From: Pseudomonas sp.
Lineage (GTDB): Bacteria > Pseudomonadota > Gammaproteobacteria > Pseudomonadales > Pseudomonadaceae
Direction of reading: 5' to 3'
Assembly: GCF_030698175.1 (NCBI RefSeq)
Contig: NZ_JAUYNT010000021.1
Span: 87,377-151,376, forward strand
Length of the DNA stretch: 64,000 bases
Below the pieces are notes generated by a model, which saw only the letters and a list, made by a program, of their open reading frames with translations, did not search any database and was not told the origin of the DNA. Numbering within the stretch: the stretch's first letter is position 1; the number at the start of each line of letters is the position of its first letter. Positions 1 through 10,647 of the stretch are shown piece by piece. Both the position numbers and the translations under genes were made by a program.

Positions 1-354
1 GCCGGGTTATTCGAGCGTTGGAACCGGTCGCTGATCACTGCTGACCCGCATCAGGTGTTAAGCAATTACGCCGAAGACTCGGTGCTGCTGCCGACCCTGT
101 CCAACGTGCCACGCCTGACGCCGGCGGCCAAGGAAGATTACTTCGAGCACTTTTTGGCCAATCGGCCGTCCGGCAAGATCGATTCGCGGACCATCCAGCT
201 GGGCTGCAACAGCGCGGTGGATATTGGCCTGTACACCTTCACCTTCGGCAAAACCGGCGCGGTAGTGCATGCCCGTTACACCTACACCTATAAGTGGGAT
301 GGCCAGCAATGGCTGATCAGCAGCCACCATTCCTCGGGCATGCCGGAGAAGTGA
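1..354 (+). CDS. SnoaL/CaMKII-association-like domain protein, 5' end outside window
   Basis: The reading frame is open from the first base and ends at a TGA at 352, so the start lies upstream of the window; the GTG at 55 is internal. The visible 117 residues start with an amphipathic helix (FERWNRSL), continue through LSNYAEDSVLLPTLSN and end in strands (HARYTYTYKWDGQQWLISSHHSS). This is the usual pattern of the NTF2-like cone fold of the SgcJ/EcaC and CaMKII-association-domain (DUF4440) family. Members are small alpha+beta proteins, often of unknown ligand. No catalytic residue can be assigned. The family call is from pattern recognition; function is unknown. Confidence 0.7.
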   Translation, partial: AGLFERWNRSLITADPHQVLSNYAEDSVLLPTLSNVPRLTPAAKEDYFEHFLANRPSGKIDSRTIQLGCNSAVDIGLYTFTFGKTGAVVHARYTYTYKWDGQQWLISSHHSSGMPEK

Positions 355-366
355 TGGGGGCTCTTT

Positions 367-449
367 GTAGGAGGGGCTTTAGCCGCGACCGGCGCCACCA
401 CCGCACGCACGGACACACAACAAGGCATCGCGGCTAAAGCCCCTCCTAC
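367..449. repeat. REP-like palindrome, GTAGGAGGGGCTTTAG family (copy 1)
   Basis: The left arm GTAGGAGGGGCTTTAGCCGC at 367 is matched by its reverse complement ending at 449, with about 40 bp between. Two further copies lie at 22945-23076 (interrupted) and 63898-63979. The arrangement of facing arms is typical of Pseudomonas REP/BIME intergenic elements. Confidence 0.85.
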
Positions 450-474
450 GAGGTTTGCGGCGCTCAACAGAATC

Positions 475-630
475 GTAGGGTGGGGCGCATGGGCACGGAC
501 GCTCTATCTCTACGGTGTTAGCTGCGCCGTAACCCACCGGCGGGCGTCCGGCCGATCAGCGCCTGGTGGGTTACGCGGCGCCCGTTTACCTCAGTGGCTC
601 TGCAAGCTCAATTCTGCGCCGCTAACCCAC
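475..630. repeat. Palindromic element, GTGGGTTACGCGGCG family (copy 1)
   Basis: The segment from about 553 to 630 (CGCCTGGTGGGTTACGCGGC ... GCGCCGCTAACCCAC) is closely matched at 20265-20340, including the middle. Here it is preceded by another GTAGGGTGGGG arm at 475 and by AACCCACC around 531, so two half-elements are joined. The rest of 355-648 holds no gene. Confidence 0.75.
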
Positions 631-648
631 AAAAGCAGCCAAATGCGC

Positions 649-3528
649 TCAGTCGCTCGTCAATTGCTCGCGCAGCAATTGGGCGAAGGCGGCCGCCGGT
701 AGTGCTGGGCTGACCAGATAGCCCTGAATTTCGTCGCAGCGATGGGCCTTGAGAAACTCCAGCTGAGCTTGGCTCTCGACCCCTTCGGCCACCACTTTCA
801 GCTCCAGGCCGTGGGCCATGGCGATGATGGCGCGGGTAATGGCGGCGTCTTCGGCGTTGCTGCCCAGGTCGCGGATAAAGGTCTGGTCGATCTTCACGTA
901 GTGCACCGGGAAGCGCTTGAGGTAGCTGAGCGAGGAGTAGCCGGTGCCAAAATCGTCAATCGCCAGTTTGATGCCCAAGCTGCGCAATTGCTGACAGGTG
1001 CCGATGACGCTTTCGACGTTATCCAGCAGCAGGCTTTCGGTCAGCTCCAGTTCCAGCAAGTGCGGCGGCAGGCCGCTTTCTTCCAGCACTTGGCGGACCA
1101 GGCTGGTGAGGTTGCCTTGGCGCAGTTGCTGCGCCGACAGATTGACCGACACGCGGATCTCCGCCAGCCCCTGCACTTGCCAGGCACGGGCCTGCCGGCA
1201 GGCCTCGCGCAACACCAACTCGCCAATGGCGCCGATCAAGCCGGTCTCTTCGGCCAGGCCGATAAAGTCGCCGGGCGGCACCAGGCCCAGCTCGGGATGC
1301 CGCCAACGCACCAGGGCCTCGGCGGAACTCAGGCTGTCGTCGGCCAGGCACAGCTTGGGCTGGTAGAACACCTCCAGCTGGCCTTCGGTGATCGCCTTGC
1401 GCAGTTGGTTTTCCAGCTGCAAGCGCTCCAGGGTGCAGGCCTGCAGGTTGTCGGTGAAGAACTGGAAAGTATTGCCGCCCAGGTGTTTGGCGTGCTGCAC
1501 GGCCATGTTCGCCTGGCTGAGCAGGGTGGAGATTTCCCGCGCGTTGTCGGGCAGCAAGCTGATACCAATCGAGGCGCTGACCACCAACTCTTGGCCGCCG
1601 ACGGTCACTGGTTGGCGCAACTTGCCCAGCAGCCGGCTGGCCAAACGCGCCAGGCTCGACAAGCTGCCGAAGCCGTCGAGCAGCACCGCGAACTCATCGC
1701 CAGACAAGCGCGCCAGGGTATGCGCCTCGGGTACGCTTTGGCTGATGCGTTTACTCATCTGCCGCAGCAGTTGGTCGGCCAGCTCATGGCCGAGGCTGTC
1801 ATTCAGCAGCTTGAAGCGGTCCAGGTCGATGTGCAGCAGCGCCAGGCTTTGCCCGGATTGCCGCGAGCGCTGGCCGGCTTCGTGCAGCCGCTCTTTGAAC
1901 AACGTGCGGTTGGCCAGCCCGGTCAGCTCGTCGTAGTTGGACAGGTAACGCAGGCGCTCTTCGGCGTCGCGGCGCGCGGTTAAATCGACGAAAAACCCGA
2001 CCGTGTGGCTGATGCGGCCCTGGGCGTCGCGGATCATGCTCAGTTGCAGCCATTGCGGGTACAGCTCGCCATTCTTGCGGCTTTCCAGCAGCTCGCCCTG
2101 CCAGTGGCCTTCGCGCTCCAGCTCCTGGCTGATCAAGTGGTACTGGCGGCGCGCATCGCTGCCACGGATAAAATGCCCAATGTTGTGCCCGAGTAACTCC
2201 TCGCGGCCATAGCCGGTCACCGCAGTAAGCGCTTGGTTAACCGCCACCACCTGGTTGTCCGGATCGAGGATGACTATCCCCTGATTGGCCGCCTCGAACA
2301 CCGTGGCGGCCAGGCGTTGTTCTTCTTCGCGGCCTTTGCGCTCGGTGATGTCGCGGCGGGTGCCGAGCATGCGCAGCACGCGGCCCTGGGCATCGCGCTC
2401 AACGGCGCGGCCCCGGTCTTCCACCCAGACCCAGCGGCCATCGACATGCCGCACCCGGTATTCCACCGCGTAGCCATCGGTCTGGCCTTTTAAGTGCTCG
2501 ATCAGTACCTGGCGCAGCAGCGGCAGGTCGTCGGGGTGCACCCGCGGCTTGAGGTCAGTCAACATCGCCGTCACCGACTCCGGCTGCAGGCCAAACAGCT
2601 CAAACAGCTGCGAGTGGTGCAGGGCATCGCTGGCCAGGTCCCAATCCCACAGTCCCAGCTCGCTGGCCTCCAGCGCCAGGGCCAAGCGCGCCTCGCTCTT
2701 GCCCAGGGCGTGGGTGGTGTCGTCCAGCTCCAGGGTGCGCTGGGCCACGCGCATTTCTAAATCGCCATGGGCACCGCGCAGGTCGCGCTCGGCGCGGCGG
2801 CGCTGTTCGACTTCGCGGGCCAGCTGCACGTTGAGGCCATCGGCCTGCTGCTTGGCGTATTCCAGGTTGCTGATCAGCGCCTGATTCTGCGCGCGTTGGT
2901 TGAGGCTGCGTTTGAGCAGGCGATTGATCTGCCAGGTCACCACCAGCAAGGTCGCCGATAGAATCAGCCCGAGCACGCCCCAGCTCTGTTGCCGTGGGTC
3001 ATTACTGAGCAGCATGACCAACAGAAAGGGCAGCACGCCGGGCACGGTGAAGGTCAGAAAGGCCGTCAGGCTGACCGCATAGGCGACGCTGGCGGAAAGA
3101 ATCGCCGCCGCGATCAAGCCGTACACCAGCGCCTGCTGGAGCATCGAGTGGGGCGGCACCAGGGCGATCTCGACGAAGGCCAGGGTCAGCCCGGACAGCC
3201 CGGCGCCGAGCAAAAACATCCGCCGCCAATGGGGGTGCGCTTGCTTGGACGGCAGCGCCGCGTTAAAGGCACCGACCTGCAGCAGCCGCAACACCGCCAG
3301 CAACACCAGCCACACCAGCCAGCCCGACAAACGCAGGGTGTTTTCCGGGCTCCAGAGCAAATAGGCGCAGGCCAGACCGCTGAGCAGCATAAACAGCGTT
3401 GGTACTTGCGAGCCCTGATAGAGCAAACGGGTGCGCTCGACGGCACGCTCGGCCGCCAGCGACAGACCGGTTTCAGGCCCATCGCTGAGCGCAGCGCTAA
3501 CGGGAAGGTGTTTATTGGGCGTGGTCAT
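649..3528 (-). CDS. Membrane-bound PAS-PAS-GGDEF-EAL c-di-GMP protein
   Basis: 959 residues. The N-terminus (about 40-210) has five or six hydrophobic segments, followed by a charged coiled coil (about 220-275). A PAS_3-type domain follows ([11 protein letters not shown], near 290), then a second PAS ([21 protein letters not shown], near 415), then GGDEF and EAL domains. The GGDEF motif reads SGDEF, with the first Gly replaced. The EAL domain keeps EALVRW, the [10 protein letters not shown] loop, KIDQTFI and VAEGVES, so metal- and substrate-binding residues look intact. I infer a membrane sensor that mainly hydrolyses c-di-GMP, with the GGDEF domain weak or regulatory. It is transcribed alone, divergent from uvrD. 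Confidence 0.92.
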   Translation of the reverse strand: MTTPNKHLPVSAALSDGPETGLSLAAERAVERTRLLYQGSQVPTLFMLLSGLACAYLLWSPENTLRLSGWLVWLVLLAVLRLLQVGAFNAALPSKQAHPHWRRMFLLGAGLSGLTLAFVEIALVPPHSMLQQALVYGLIAAAILSASVAYAVSLTAFLTFTVPGVLPFLLVMLLSNDPRQQSWGVLGLILSATLLVVTWQINRLLKRSLNQRAQNQALISNLEYAKQQADGLNVQLAREVEQRRRAERDLRGAHGDLEMRVAQRTLELDDTTHALGKSEARLALALEASELGLWDWDLASDALHHSQLFELFGLQPESVTAMLTDLKPRVHPDDLPLLRQVLIEHLKGQTDGYAVEYRVRHVDGRWVWVEDRGRAVERDAQGRVLRMLGTRRDITERKGREEEQRLAATVFEAANQGIVILDPDNQVVAVNQALTAVTGYGREELLGHNIGHFIRGSDARRQYHLISQELEREGHWQGELLESRKNGELYPQWLQLSMIRDAQGRISHTVGFFVDLTARRDAEERLRYLSNYDELTGLANRTLFKERLHEAGQRSRQSGQSLALLHIDLDRFKLLNDSLGHELADQLLRQMSKRISQSVPEAHTLARLSGDEFAVLLDGFGSLSSLARLASRLLGKLRQPVTVGGQELVVSASIGISLLPDNAREISTLLSQANMAVQHAKHLGGNTFQFFTDNLQACTLERLQLENQLRKAITEGQLEVFYQPKLCLADDSLSSAEALVRWRHPELGLVPPGDFIGLAEETGLIGAIGELVLREACRQARAWQVQGLAEIRVSVNLSAQQLRQGNLTSLVRQVLEESGLPPHLLELELTESLLLDNVESVIGTCQQLRSLGIKLAIDDFGTGYSSLSYLKRFPVHYVKIDQTFIRDLGSNAEDAAITRAIIAMAHGLELKVVAEGVESQAQLEFLKAHRCDEIQGYLVSPALPAAAFAQLLREQLTSD

Positions 3529-3755
3529 CGGCGCTGTCTACTAAGTGTCTGTCGCACAACTGGTTGCTGCAGCGCCGCAGCAGCACCAGCCGTAGCGTGA
3601 CGGGCTTCTCAATGTGCGGCGAGCATACCGCGAGCTGGCGGCTGCGCTAAAGCGTTATCTGCACCGCCCGGCCGGCCCGCCACAGCCCCGGTGAAAACGA
3701 CTGCGCTCGGTTATGCGGCTCGCAAAGAGGGGCCAACAGCGCCTAAAATGCCGCC

Positions 3756-5948
3756 ATGCATGATGACCTCTCCCCCCTGTTAAATTCCCTCAACGACGCG
3801 CAACGCCAGGCTGTCGCAGCCCCGCTCGGCCGTCAGTTGGTTCTCGCCGGTGCTGGCTCCGGTAAAACCCGCGTGCTGGTACACCGCATCGCTTGGCTGG
3901 TGGCGGTGGAACACGCCTCCCTGCACTCGGTGCTGTCGGTGACCTTTACCAACAAGGCCGCCGCCGAGATGCGCCAGCGCATCGAACAGTTGATGCACGT
4001 CAGCCCGCAGGGCATGTGGGTCGGCACCTTCCACGGGCTGGCGCACCGGCTGCTGCGGGCCCACTGGCAAGAAGCCGGGCTGGCGGAAAACTTCCAGATT
4101 CTCGACAGCGACGACCAGCAGCGCCTGGTGAAACGGGTGATCCGCGAGCTGGGCCTAGACGACAACAAGTGGCCGGCCAAACAGTCGCAATGGTTTATCA
4201 ACGGCCAGAAAGACGAAGGCTTGCGGCCCAAGCATATTCAGCCGGCCGGCGACCTGTTTTTGGCCACCCAGCTGAGCATCTACCAGGCCTACGAAGACGC
4301 CTGTGCCCGCGCCGGCTTGATCGATTTTGCCGAGCTGCTACTGCGCGCCCTGGACCTGTGGCGCGACAATCCCGGCTTGCTGAACCATTACCAGCGGCGC
4401 TTCCGCCACGTATTGGTCGACGAGTTCCAGGACACCAACGCCGTGCAGTACGCCTGGCTGCGGATGCTCGCCCAGGGCGGCGAGAGCCTGATGGTAGTCG
4501 GCGATGACGATCAGTCGATCTACGGCTGGCGCGGCGCCAAAATCGAAAACATGCACCAGTACAGCCGCGATTTCGCCGATGCCGTGACCATCCGCCTGGA
4601 GCAAAACTACCGCTCCACCGGCGGCATCCTCAAGGCCGCCAACGCGCTGATCGCCCACAACCAGGGCCGTCTGGGTAAAGAGCTGCGCACCGATGCCGAC
4701 GACGGGGAGCCGATCAGCCTGTATTCGGCCTTCAACGAATACGACGAAGCCCGCTATGTAGTCGAATGCATCCAGACCGCCCATAAAGAAGGGTTGGCCC
4801 GCGCCGACATCGCCATTTTGTACCGCTCCAACGCCCAGTCGCGAATTCTCGAAGAAGCCCTGCTACGCGAAGCCATCCCCTACCGCATCTACGGCGGCCA
4901 ACGGTTCTTCGAACGGGCCGAAATCAAGAACGCCATGGCCTACCTGCGCCTGCTGTCGCAGCCAGGCAACGATGCCGCGCTGGAGCGGGTGATCAACGTG
5001 CCGGCCCGTGGCATTGGCGAGAAAACCGTCGAAACCATTCGCCAACAGGCCCGCGCCGCCGACCTGTCGATGTGGGCCGCTTGCCAATTGTTGGTGAGTA
5101 ATAAAGGTCTGCCACCGCGCGCCACTGCGGCCGTCGCCGGCTTCCTGGAAACCGTCGCGCTGCTGACCGCCAAGGCGCTGGAAATGCCGCTGGGGCTGAT
5201 GACCCAGACGGTGATCGAGCAATCCGGCCTGCTCGCCTATCACAAGGAAGAGAAAGGCGAGAAAGCCCAGGCCCGAGTGGAAAACTTGGAGGAGCTGGTC
5301 AGCGCCGCGCGCAACTTCGAGAACGCCGACATCCAGGAAGAAACCACCCTGCTGGCGGCCTTCCTCGACCACGCCTCCCTGGAGGCCGGCGACACCCAAG
5401 CCGCCGAACACGAAGACAGCGTGCAGCTGATGACCCTGCACAGCGCCAAGGGCCTGGAGTTTCCGCTGGTGTTCTTGGTCGGCATGGAAGAAGGCCTGTT
5501 CCCACACAAGATGAGCCTGGAAGAGCCCGGTCGCCTCGAAGAAGAACGCCGCCTGGCCTACGTCGGCATCACCCGAGCCATGCGCCGGCTGGTCATCAGC
5601 TACGCGGAAACCCGCCGCCTGTACGGCGCCGAGACCCGCAACAAGGTTTCGCGTTTCGTGCGCGAAATCCCCGAGGGGCTGATTCAGGAAGTGCGCCTGA
5701 ACAACAGCGTCAGCCGCCCGTTCGGCGCACCGCGCAACCAGAGCATGAGCGACAGCAATTTGTTTGCCGGCAGCCAGGTGCCGGAAACCGACTTCAGCCT
5801 CGGCCAATCGGTACGCCACTCGCTGTTCGGCGATGGGGTGATACTCAACTTCGAAGGCGCCGGCGCCCAGGCCCGGGTACAGGTGAACTTTGCCAACGAA
5901 GGCTGCAAATGGCTGATGCTTGGGTTTGCCAAGCTGGAAGCGGTGTAA
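3756..5948 (+). CDS. uvrD: DNA helicase II UvrD
   Basis: 730 residues, the normal length for Pseudomonas UvrD. This is a superfamily 1A 3'-5' helicase acting in nucleotide excision and methyl-directed mismatch repair. The Walker A is GAGSGKT (32-38); motif II follows the LVDEFQDTN pattern; GDDDQSIYGWRGA, QNYRST and TLHSAKGLEF mark motifs III, IV and V, and YVGITRAMR marks VI. The C-terminal tail (QSVRHSLFGDGV to KLEAV) is the Tudor-like RNA-polymerase-binding region. A decayed second copy of this 3' end lies at 10648-10719, after the RTX gene. Start chosen at ATG 3756, which gives the canonical N-terminus. Confidence 0.98.
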   Translation: MHDDLSPLLNSLNDAQRQAVAAPLGRQLVLAGAGSGKTRVLVHRIAWLVAVEHASLHSVLSVTFTNKAAAEMRQRIEQLMHVSPQGMWVGTFHGLAHRLLRAHWQEAGLAENFQILDSDDQQRLVKRVIRELGLDDNKWPAKQSQWFINGQKDEGLRPKHIQPAGDLFLATQLSIYQAYEDACARAGLIDFAELLLRALDLWRDNPGLLNHYQRRFRHVLVDEFQDTNAVQYAWLRMLAQGGESLMVVGDDDQSIYGWRGAKIENMHQYSRDFADAVTIRLEQNYRSTGGILKAANALIAHNQGRLGKELRTDADDGEPISLYSAFNEYDEARYVVECIQTAHKEGLARADIAILYRSNAQSRILEEALLREAIPYRIYGGQRFFERAEIKNAMAYLRLLSQPGNDAALERVINVPARGIGEKTVETIRQQARAADLSMWAACQLLVSNKGLPPRATAAVAGFLETVALLTAKALEMPLGLMTQTVIEQSGLLAYHKEEKGEKAQARVENLEELVSAARNFENADIQEETTLLAAFLDHASLEAGDTQAAEHEDSVQLMTLHSAKGLEFPLVFLVGMEEGLFPHKMSLEEPGRLEEERRLAYVGITRAMRRLVISYAETRRLYGAETRNKVSRFVREIPEGLIQEVRLNNSVSRPFGAPRNQSMSDSNLFAGSQVPETDFSLGQSVRHSLFGDGVILNFEGAGAQARVQVNFANEGCKWLMLGFAKLEAV

Positions 5949-6042
5949 GCGCCGCCGCTATTTTAAAAAGCACAGATAACATCAACCACACAACGCAATA
6001 CTCCACCAACCTCAAAAAACATCAATACAAGGAAGTCTGAGC

Positions 6043-9000
6043 ATGCCTCTCAATCTGACCGATGCAAGCAACAACACTTGGCTCATCGATGATCACGGCA
6101 ATCTGCAAAATGCCATTAAAGCCAACAATGACAGCTACGACAGTACGGGTTTCAGTGTCAAAATTGGCGCAAGCACAAGCTCTTTAGGCTGGAGCTATGG
6201 AGTAGCCACTACAACCGCAAACACTCAAACGCTCACAGCAACCCACGCCGGCGAAGCGCTGAGCTTGACTCGCAAGACCTATGTGGGTGATGGCTTTGTT
6301 CGAGTCCTTGAAATAGTTACCAACACCGGCACCACCTCAAAAGACGTCAATTTCAATCTAAGCGATGACGTCTATCACGACAGCAATACACGCCTCCTTA
6401 CTAGCTCCAACGGTGACAGTACCTACACAACCGCCGACGATTGGTTCATGGTGGATCACCTTTCCACCGAACGAGCAAAAGCCATACATATAGTGTCCGG
6501 GGGCACTGGGTCGCCAAGTAGCGCCACACGTACTGACACAGATAGCTTTGATACCAACTTCAATTTTAACCTTGCTGCCGGGCAGACCAAGGTAATTATG
6601 CACTTTTATGCCCTAGCCCCCGATCAAGCCACTGCAACAACTACAGCCAACTCGCTTAAAAATCTTGCCAACAGCGACTACCTTGTCGGATTGACGAGTA
6701 CCGAACTAAATACGCTAGCTAACTTTCCCCAGAATATTTCCAGTGCCAGCACTGCCACACTTCAAAGTTCAGAACTTAATCTGACACTGACTGGTACCGC
6801 TAATATCAACGGCACGGGTAATTATCGCGATAACAGCATCACCGGCAACAGTGGCAATAACACGCTCTACGGTGGCGCAGGTAACGACACGCTGAACGGT
6901 GGCGCAGGTAACGACACCATGAACGGTGGCGCCGGCAATGACACCTTCGTGGTCGACAGCGCCCTCGATGTGGTCAACGAGCTCGCCAATGAAGGTGTCG
7001 ATACCGTCAAGAGCTCGGTAAGTTTCAATATCACCGCCCGCCCATATCTGGAAAACATCTCCCTGACCGGCAGTGCCGCCATCAGCGCCACCGGCAATGG
7101 CGCCAACAACATTCTCGACGGCAGCCAGAACGCCGCCGCTAACGTTCTCACGGGCGGAGCAGGTAACGACTCCTACATCATCGGCGCAGGCGACGGCGTG
7201 GTTGAAGCTGTAGATGCGGGAACCGACACCGTCCAGTCTGCTATCAACTTCACGCTCGGCACTAACATTGAGAACGGTGTTCTGCTTGGCTCTGCACTTG
7301 GCCTGACAGGCAACAGTGCTAACAATAGCTTGATCGGTAATGCGGCCAACAACACGATCACCGGCGGCGCCGGTAATGACACCCTAAGCGGAGCGGCTGG
7401 CGCTGATAGCTTGATTGGCGGCATCGGTAACGACACCTATTACGTCGATAGCAGTAACGATGTAATAACCGAGCTTGCTGGAGAAGGCACTGACAGCGTT
7501 GTTTCTTCGATCAACTACAGCCTCAGCTCAACGCTTGAGAATCTGACCTTGAGCGGCAATGCGTTCAAAGGCGTAGGTAATAGCGCCAACAATGCCCTCA
7601 CCGGTAACGCCAAAGACAACTACCTAAACGGCGGCACAGGCGCCGACACCATGAGCGGTGGCGCTGGCTCAGACATCTATCTGGTAGATAACGCCGGCGA
7701 TGTCGTGGTTGAGGCCATAGCCAGCGGCGCAGACAGCGTACAGAGCAGCATCAGTTACACCTTGGGTGCCAATGTGGAAAACGGCACCCTGACCGATACC
7801 GCCATCACGCTCAATGGCAACGGCGAAAACAACCAGTTACAAGGCAACGCCAGTAATAACATCTTGAATGGCGGCCTGGGCAACGACAGCCTAAACGGCA
7901 ATGCTGGCAATGACTCGCTAATTGGCGGCGACGGTGACGATGTCCTGATTGGCGACAATGGCGCGGCGGAAATGCGTGTCGGCGCAGCTGAGACATTAAT
8001 TAATGGCAAAACCGTAGCGCTAAATATCTCTGTACCAGAGTCAGCAACCGGCTCCATTACCCTCAGCGGCACCATCAGCGCGGTCAACCTTGCGCAGACA
8101 CCAATTAATCTGGTTTACATACTCGACCAGTCCAGCAGTATGATGGAAAATTTTAGTGGCGAGGTCGATATCGGCGATTTAAACGGCGACGGCCAAGTAA
8201 ACACTAGACTGGACGCTGCTATTGCCTCATTCCAGAAGCTCAACCAATCAATCATCGACAGCGGTCTCGACAGCCAAGTGAAGGTTGCATTGATACCCTT
8301 CAGTGGCACAGCCAATCTGGCTTATAGCGGCTCAGCCAGCCTAGATAGTGACGCTAATGGTCGCCCCGATATTACCGACACGCTTTCTCAACTACAGTTT
8401 CTTACCACTGGCACCAACTACACCGATGCGATCAGCAAAACCATTACCCACTTAGGTAACAGCGGTAGCGGGCAAAACATTGTGTTTTTTGCCACTGACG
8501 GCCAGCCAGATAATCAAAACTACTTAAGCCTCTTACCAGCACTGCGGGGATTAGGCCAAAACGGTACGGTGATCAGAGCCCTCGGGATGGGTACCGGGGC
8601 AACTGAAGCAACGCTAGATGCACTTGATGACGGCATTGACAATAACTCTGCGTCCATCGTCCTTAACCCTGAGGAGCTCGATATTGGCCTACTCAACACC
8701 TCGGTTCTGGCTATTGGCGAAGGCGCTTGGGTTGAGGTTTATCGCAATGGCGAGCTGGTAGATCTGATTGGCTCGGATCGTTTTACCGTTACACCGCTAG
8801 GTCTGCAGTTCCACTCCAACGCCATTACCCTCAGCGGTTCGGCAACCGACCAGATCACTGCCAAGCTAATGACCCTCGACAGCAACGGTGCCATGCTGCA
8901 AACCAGCCTGCCGGTATCCTCTGGCGCCTTCGTTTCCAACGACACCCTAGTGGGAGGGGCCGGTAATGACCTGCTGGATGGCGGAGTGGGTATCGACAGC

Positions 9001-10593
9001 ATGGTAGGTGGCATCGGTGACGACACCTACAACGTGGACAACCTCTCCGACAAGGTGATCGAAAACGCCGCCGAGGGTACTGACTTGGTCAAGTCCAAGT
9101 TGGCCAGCTACAGCCTTGCCAGCAACGTGGAAAACCTTGAGCTGATTGGCTCAGCCAGCAACGGTATCGGTAACGAACTGAACAACCAGATCACCGGCAA
9201 CCAGAACAACAATGCCCTCAGCGGTCTGGCAGGCAACGATAGCCTTACTGGCGGTGCGGGCAATGATACGCTCGATGGCGGTAGCGGAAACGACACCATG
9301 GTCGGCGGCATCGGCGACGACACTTACATCATCGACTCGACATCCGACTATGTAACCGAAGTTTCAAACGCAGGTGTTGACACCATTAAAATCGCTTTTA
9401 ATGCAACGATTGGTGGATATATCTCGGGGGTAAGCACATCCAAATCTTATAATTATATTGAAAACATTACTTTAAGCACCGGCACCATAGCGACGAATGC
9501 TATTGGCTCAGAGTATAGCAACGTTATTATTGGCAACGAAAATAACAACCAACTGTTCGGCTTGCTTGGCAACGATACATTAAATGGCGGCTCCGGCGCT
9601 GACACCATGAATGGCGCAGAAGGTAATGACACTTACTACATCGACAACGCTGCAGATGTAATTGTCGAAACCAGCGGAATTGACAGTGTCATATCTTACT
9701 TAAATGGTCATCTCCTTGGTGCCGGTCTCGAAAACCTCACGCTGGCCAACAGCGCCACGGTGTTGACTGCTACAGGCAATAGTCTCGCCAATAAAATTAC
9801 TGGCAATAACTACAACAACACCCTGAATGGTGGCGCGGGAGCGGACACCATGTCTGGCGGTGTTGGCAACGATATTTATATTGTTGATAATGCCCTAGAC
9901 CAAACCATTGAGGGCATTAACGCCGGCACCGACTCCGTGTTGGCATCTTCTAGCTACAAACTGTCTAGCAATCTTGAAAATCTAACGCTGTCCGGCAGCG
10001 CCGGCATTGCGGGTGCAGGCAATGAACTGACCAATAGTTTGCAGGGCAATATCGGTAATAATCGTCTGCTCGGCTATCTTGGCAACGACACGCTCAATGG
10101 TGCTGCCGGTAACGACACGCTAATCGGCGGGGCTGGTAGCGATACGCTAACGGGCGGCACCGGTAATGACAGCTTCGCCTTCGACAGCCTGCAGGGCACT
10201 GATCGCATAACGGACTTCGTCACCGGCCAAGACAAACTAACGTTTAGCCTTTCAACCCTTCGTATTGGCGATGGTGACACCGTCATAGATGGCGCTCTTA
10301 TGCGTTCGGCTAGCGGCGGTTTTGGCACTACAGCTGAGCTGGTGATATTCACCCAGAATATTACTGGCAGCATTACCACCAGCAACGCGGCAGCAACCAT
10401 TGGCTCAGCCAGCAGTGCTTATGCGGCCGGTGATAACCGCTTGTTTACTGTCGATAACGGTAGTGAAACAGCGATCTATCAGTTCCACTCTGCCGGCGCC
10501 GATGCGCTAGTCTCTACTGCCGAACTGACCTTGCTTGGCACAGCGGCAAATATATCTGCATCCGCCTTAAGTGATTACCAGTTTATTGCTTAA
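6043..10593 (+). CDS. Giant RTX calcium-binding protein with von Willebrand A domain
   Basis: 1516 residues, start supported by AAGGAAG about 10 bp upstream. Residues 1-240 form a beta-rich domain I do not recognise. A first block of RTX nonapeptides (GGAGNDT type) runs from about 277 to 650. A vWA domain follows, with MIDAS motif DQSSS at 695-699 and an EF-hand/dockerin-like loop DLNGDGQVN just after. A second RTX block covers about 965-1385, giving roughly 28 GGxGxD units in all, interspersed with NxENLxLxGSA repeats. The C-terminus is acidic and hydrophobic without Cys, as expected for a type I secretion signal. No ABC/MFP secretion genes lie in the window. Base and codon use are more AT-rich than the neighbours. 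I infer a secreted or surface adhesin-like protein. Confidence 0.9.
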   Translation: MPLNLTDASNNTWLIDDHGNLQNAIKANNDSYDSTGFSVKIGASTSSLGWSYGVATTTANTQTLTATHAGEALSLTRKTYVGDGFVRVLEIVTNTGTTSKDVNFNLSDDVYHDSNTRLLTSSNGDSTYTTADDWFMVDHLSTERAKAIHIVSGGTGSPSSATRTDTDSFDTNFNFNLAAGQTKVIMHFYALAPDQATATTTANSLKNLANSDYLVGLTSTELNTLANFPQNISSASTATLQSSELNLTLTGTANINGTGNYRDNSITGNSGNNTLYGGAGNDTLNGGAGNDTMNGGAGNDTFVVDSALDVVNELANEGVDTVKSSVSFNITARPYLENISLTGSAAISATGNGANNILDGSQNAAANVLTGGAGNDSYIIGAGDGVVEAVDAGTDTVQSAINFTLGTNIENGVLLGSALGLTGNSANNSLIGNAANNTITGGAGNDTLSGAAGADSLIGGIGNDTYYVDSSNDVITELAGEGTDSVVSSINYSLSSTLENLTLSGNAFKGVGNSANNALTGNAKDNYLNGGTGADTMSGGAGSDIYLVDNAGDVVVEAIASGADSVQSSISYTLGANVENGTLTDTAITLNGNGENNQLQGNASNNILNGGLGNDSLNGNAGNDSLIGGDGDDVLIGDNGAAEMRVGAAETLINGKTVALNISVPESATGSITLSGTISAVNLAQTPINLVYILDQSSSMMENFSGEVDIGDLNGDGQVNTRLDAAIASFQKLNQSIIDSGLDSQVKVALIPFSGTANLAYSGSASLDSDANGRPDITDTLSQLQFLTTGTNYTDAISKTITHLGNSGSGQNIVFFATDGQPDNQNYLSLLPALRGLGQNGTVIRALGMGTGATEATLDALDDGIDNNSASIVLNPEELDIGLLNTSVLAIGEGAWVEVYRNGELVDLIGSDRFTVTPLGLQFHSNAITLSGSATDQITAKLMTLDSNGAMLQTSLPVSSGAFVSNDTLVGGAGNDLLDGGVGIDSMVGGIGDDTYNVDNLSDKVIENAAEGTDLVKSKLASYSLASNVENLELIGSASNGIGNELNNQITGNQNNNALSGLAGNDSLTGGAGNDTLDGGSGNDTMVGGIGDDTYIIDSTSDYVTEVSNAGVDTIKIAFNATIGGYISGVSTSKSYNYIENITLSTGTIATNAIGSEYSNVIIGNENNNQLFGLLGNDTLNGGSGADTMNGAEGNDTYYIDNAADVIVETSGIDSVISYLNGHLLGAGLENLTLANSATVLTATGNSLANKITGNNYNNTLNGGAGADTMSGGVGNDIYIVDNALDQTIEGINAGTDSVLASSSYKLSSNLENLTLSGSAGIAGAGNELTNSLQGNIGNNRLLGYLGNDTLNGAAGNDTLIGGAGSDTLTGGTGNDSFAFDSLQGTDRITDFVTGQDKLTFSLSTLRIGDGDTVIDGALMRSASGGFGTTAELVIFTQNITGSITTSNAAATIGSASSAYAAGDNRLFTVDNGSETAIYQFHSAGADALVSTAELTLLGTAANISASALSDYQFIA

Positions 10594-10605
10594 GCGAAAT
10601 AAACC

Positions 10606-10629
10606 GACGGTGGAGGCTCCTCCATCGTC
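10606..10629 (+). terminator. Stem-loop after the RTX gene
   Basis: GACGGTGGAGG and CCTCCATCGTC pair with one G-T mismatch around a 2-base loop, 13 bp after the RTX stop. There is no clear T-run after it, so termination is probable but not certain. Confidence 0.5.
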
Positions 10630-10647
10630 ATCTATCACAGCAATCCG

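Noticed and set aside
742..1983. Long open frame opposite the PAS-GGDEF-EAL gene
   Set aside because: It mirrors a well-defined protein domain on the other strand; the Gln/Ala/Leu-rich product has no recognisable motif. High GC creates such frames.
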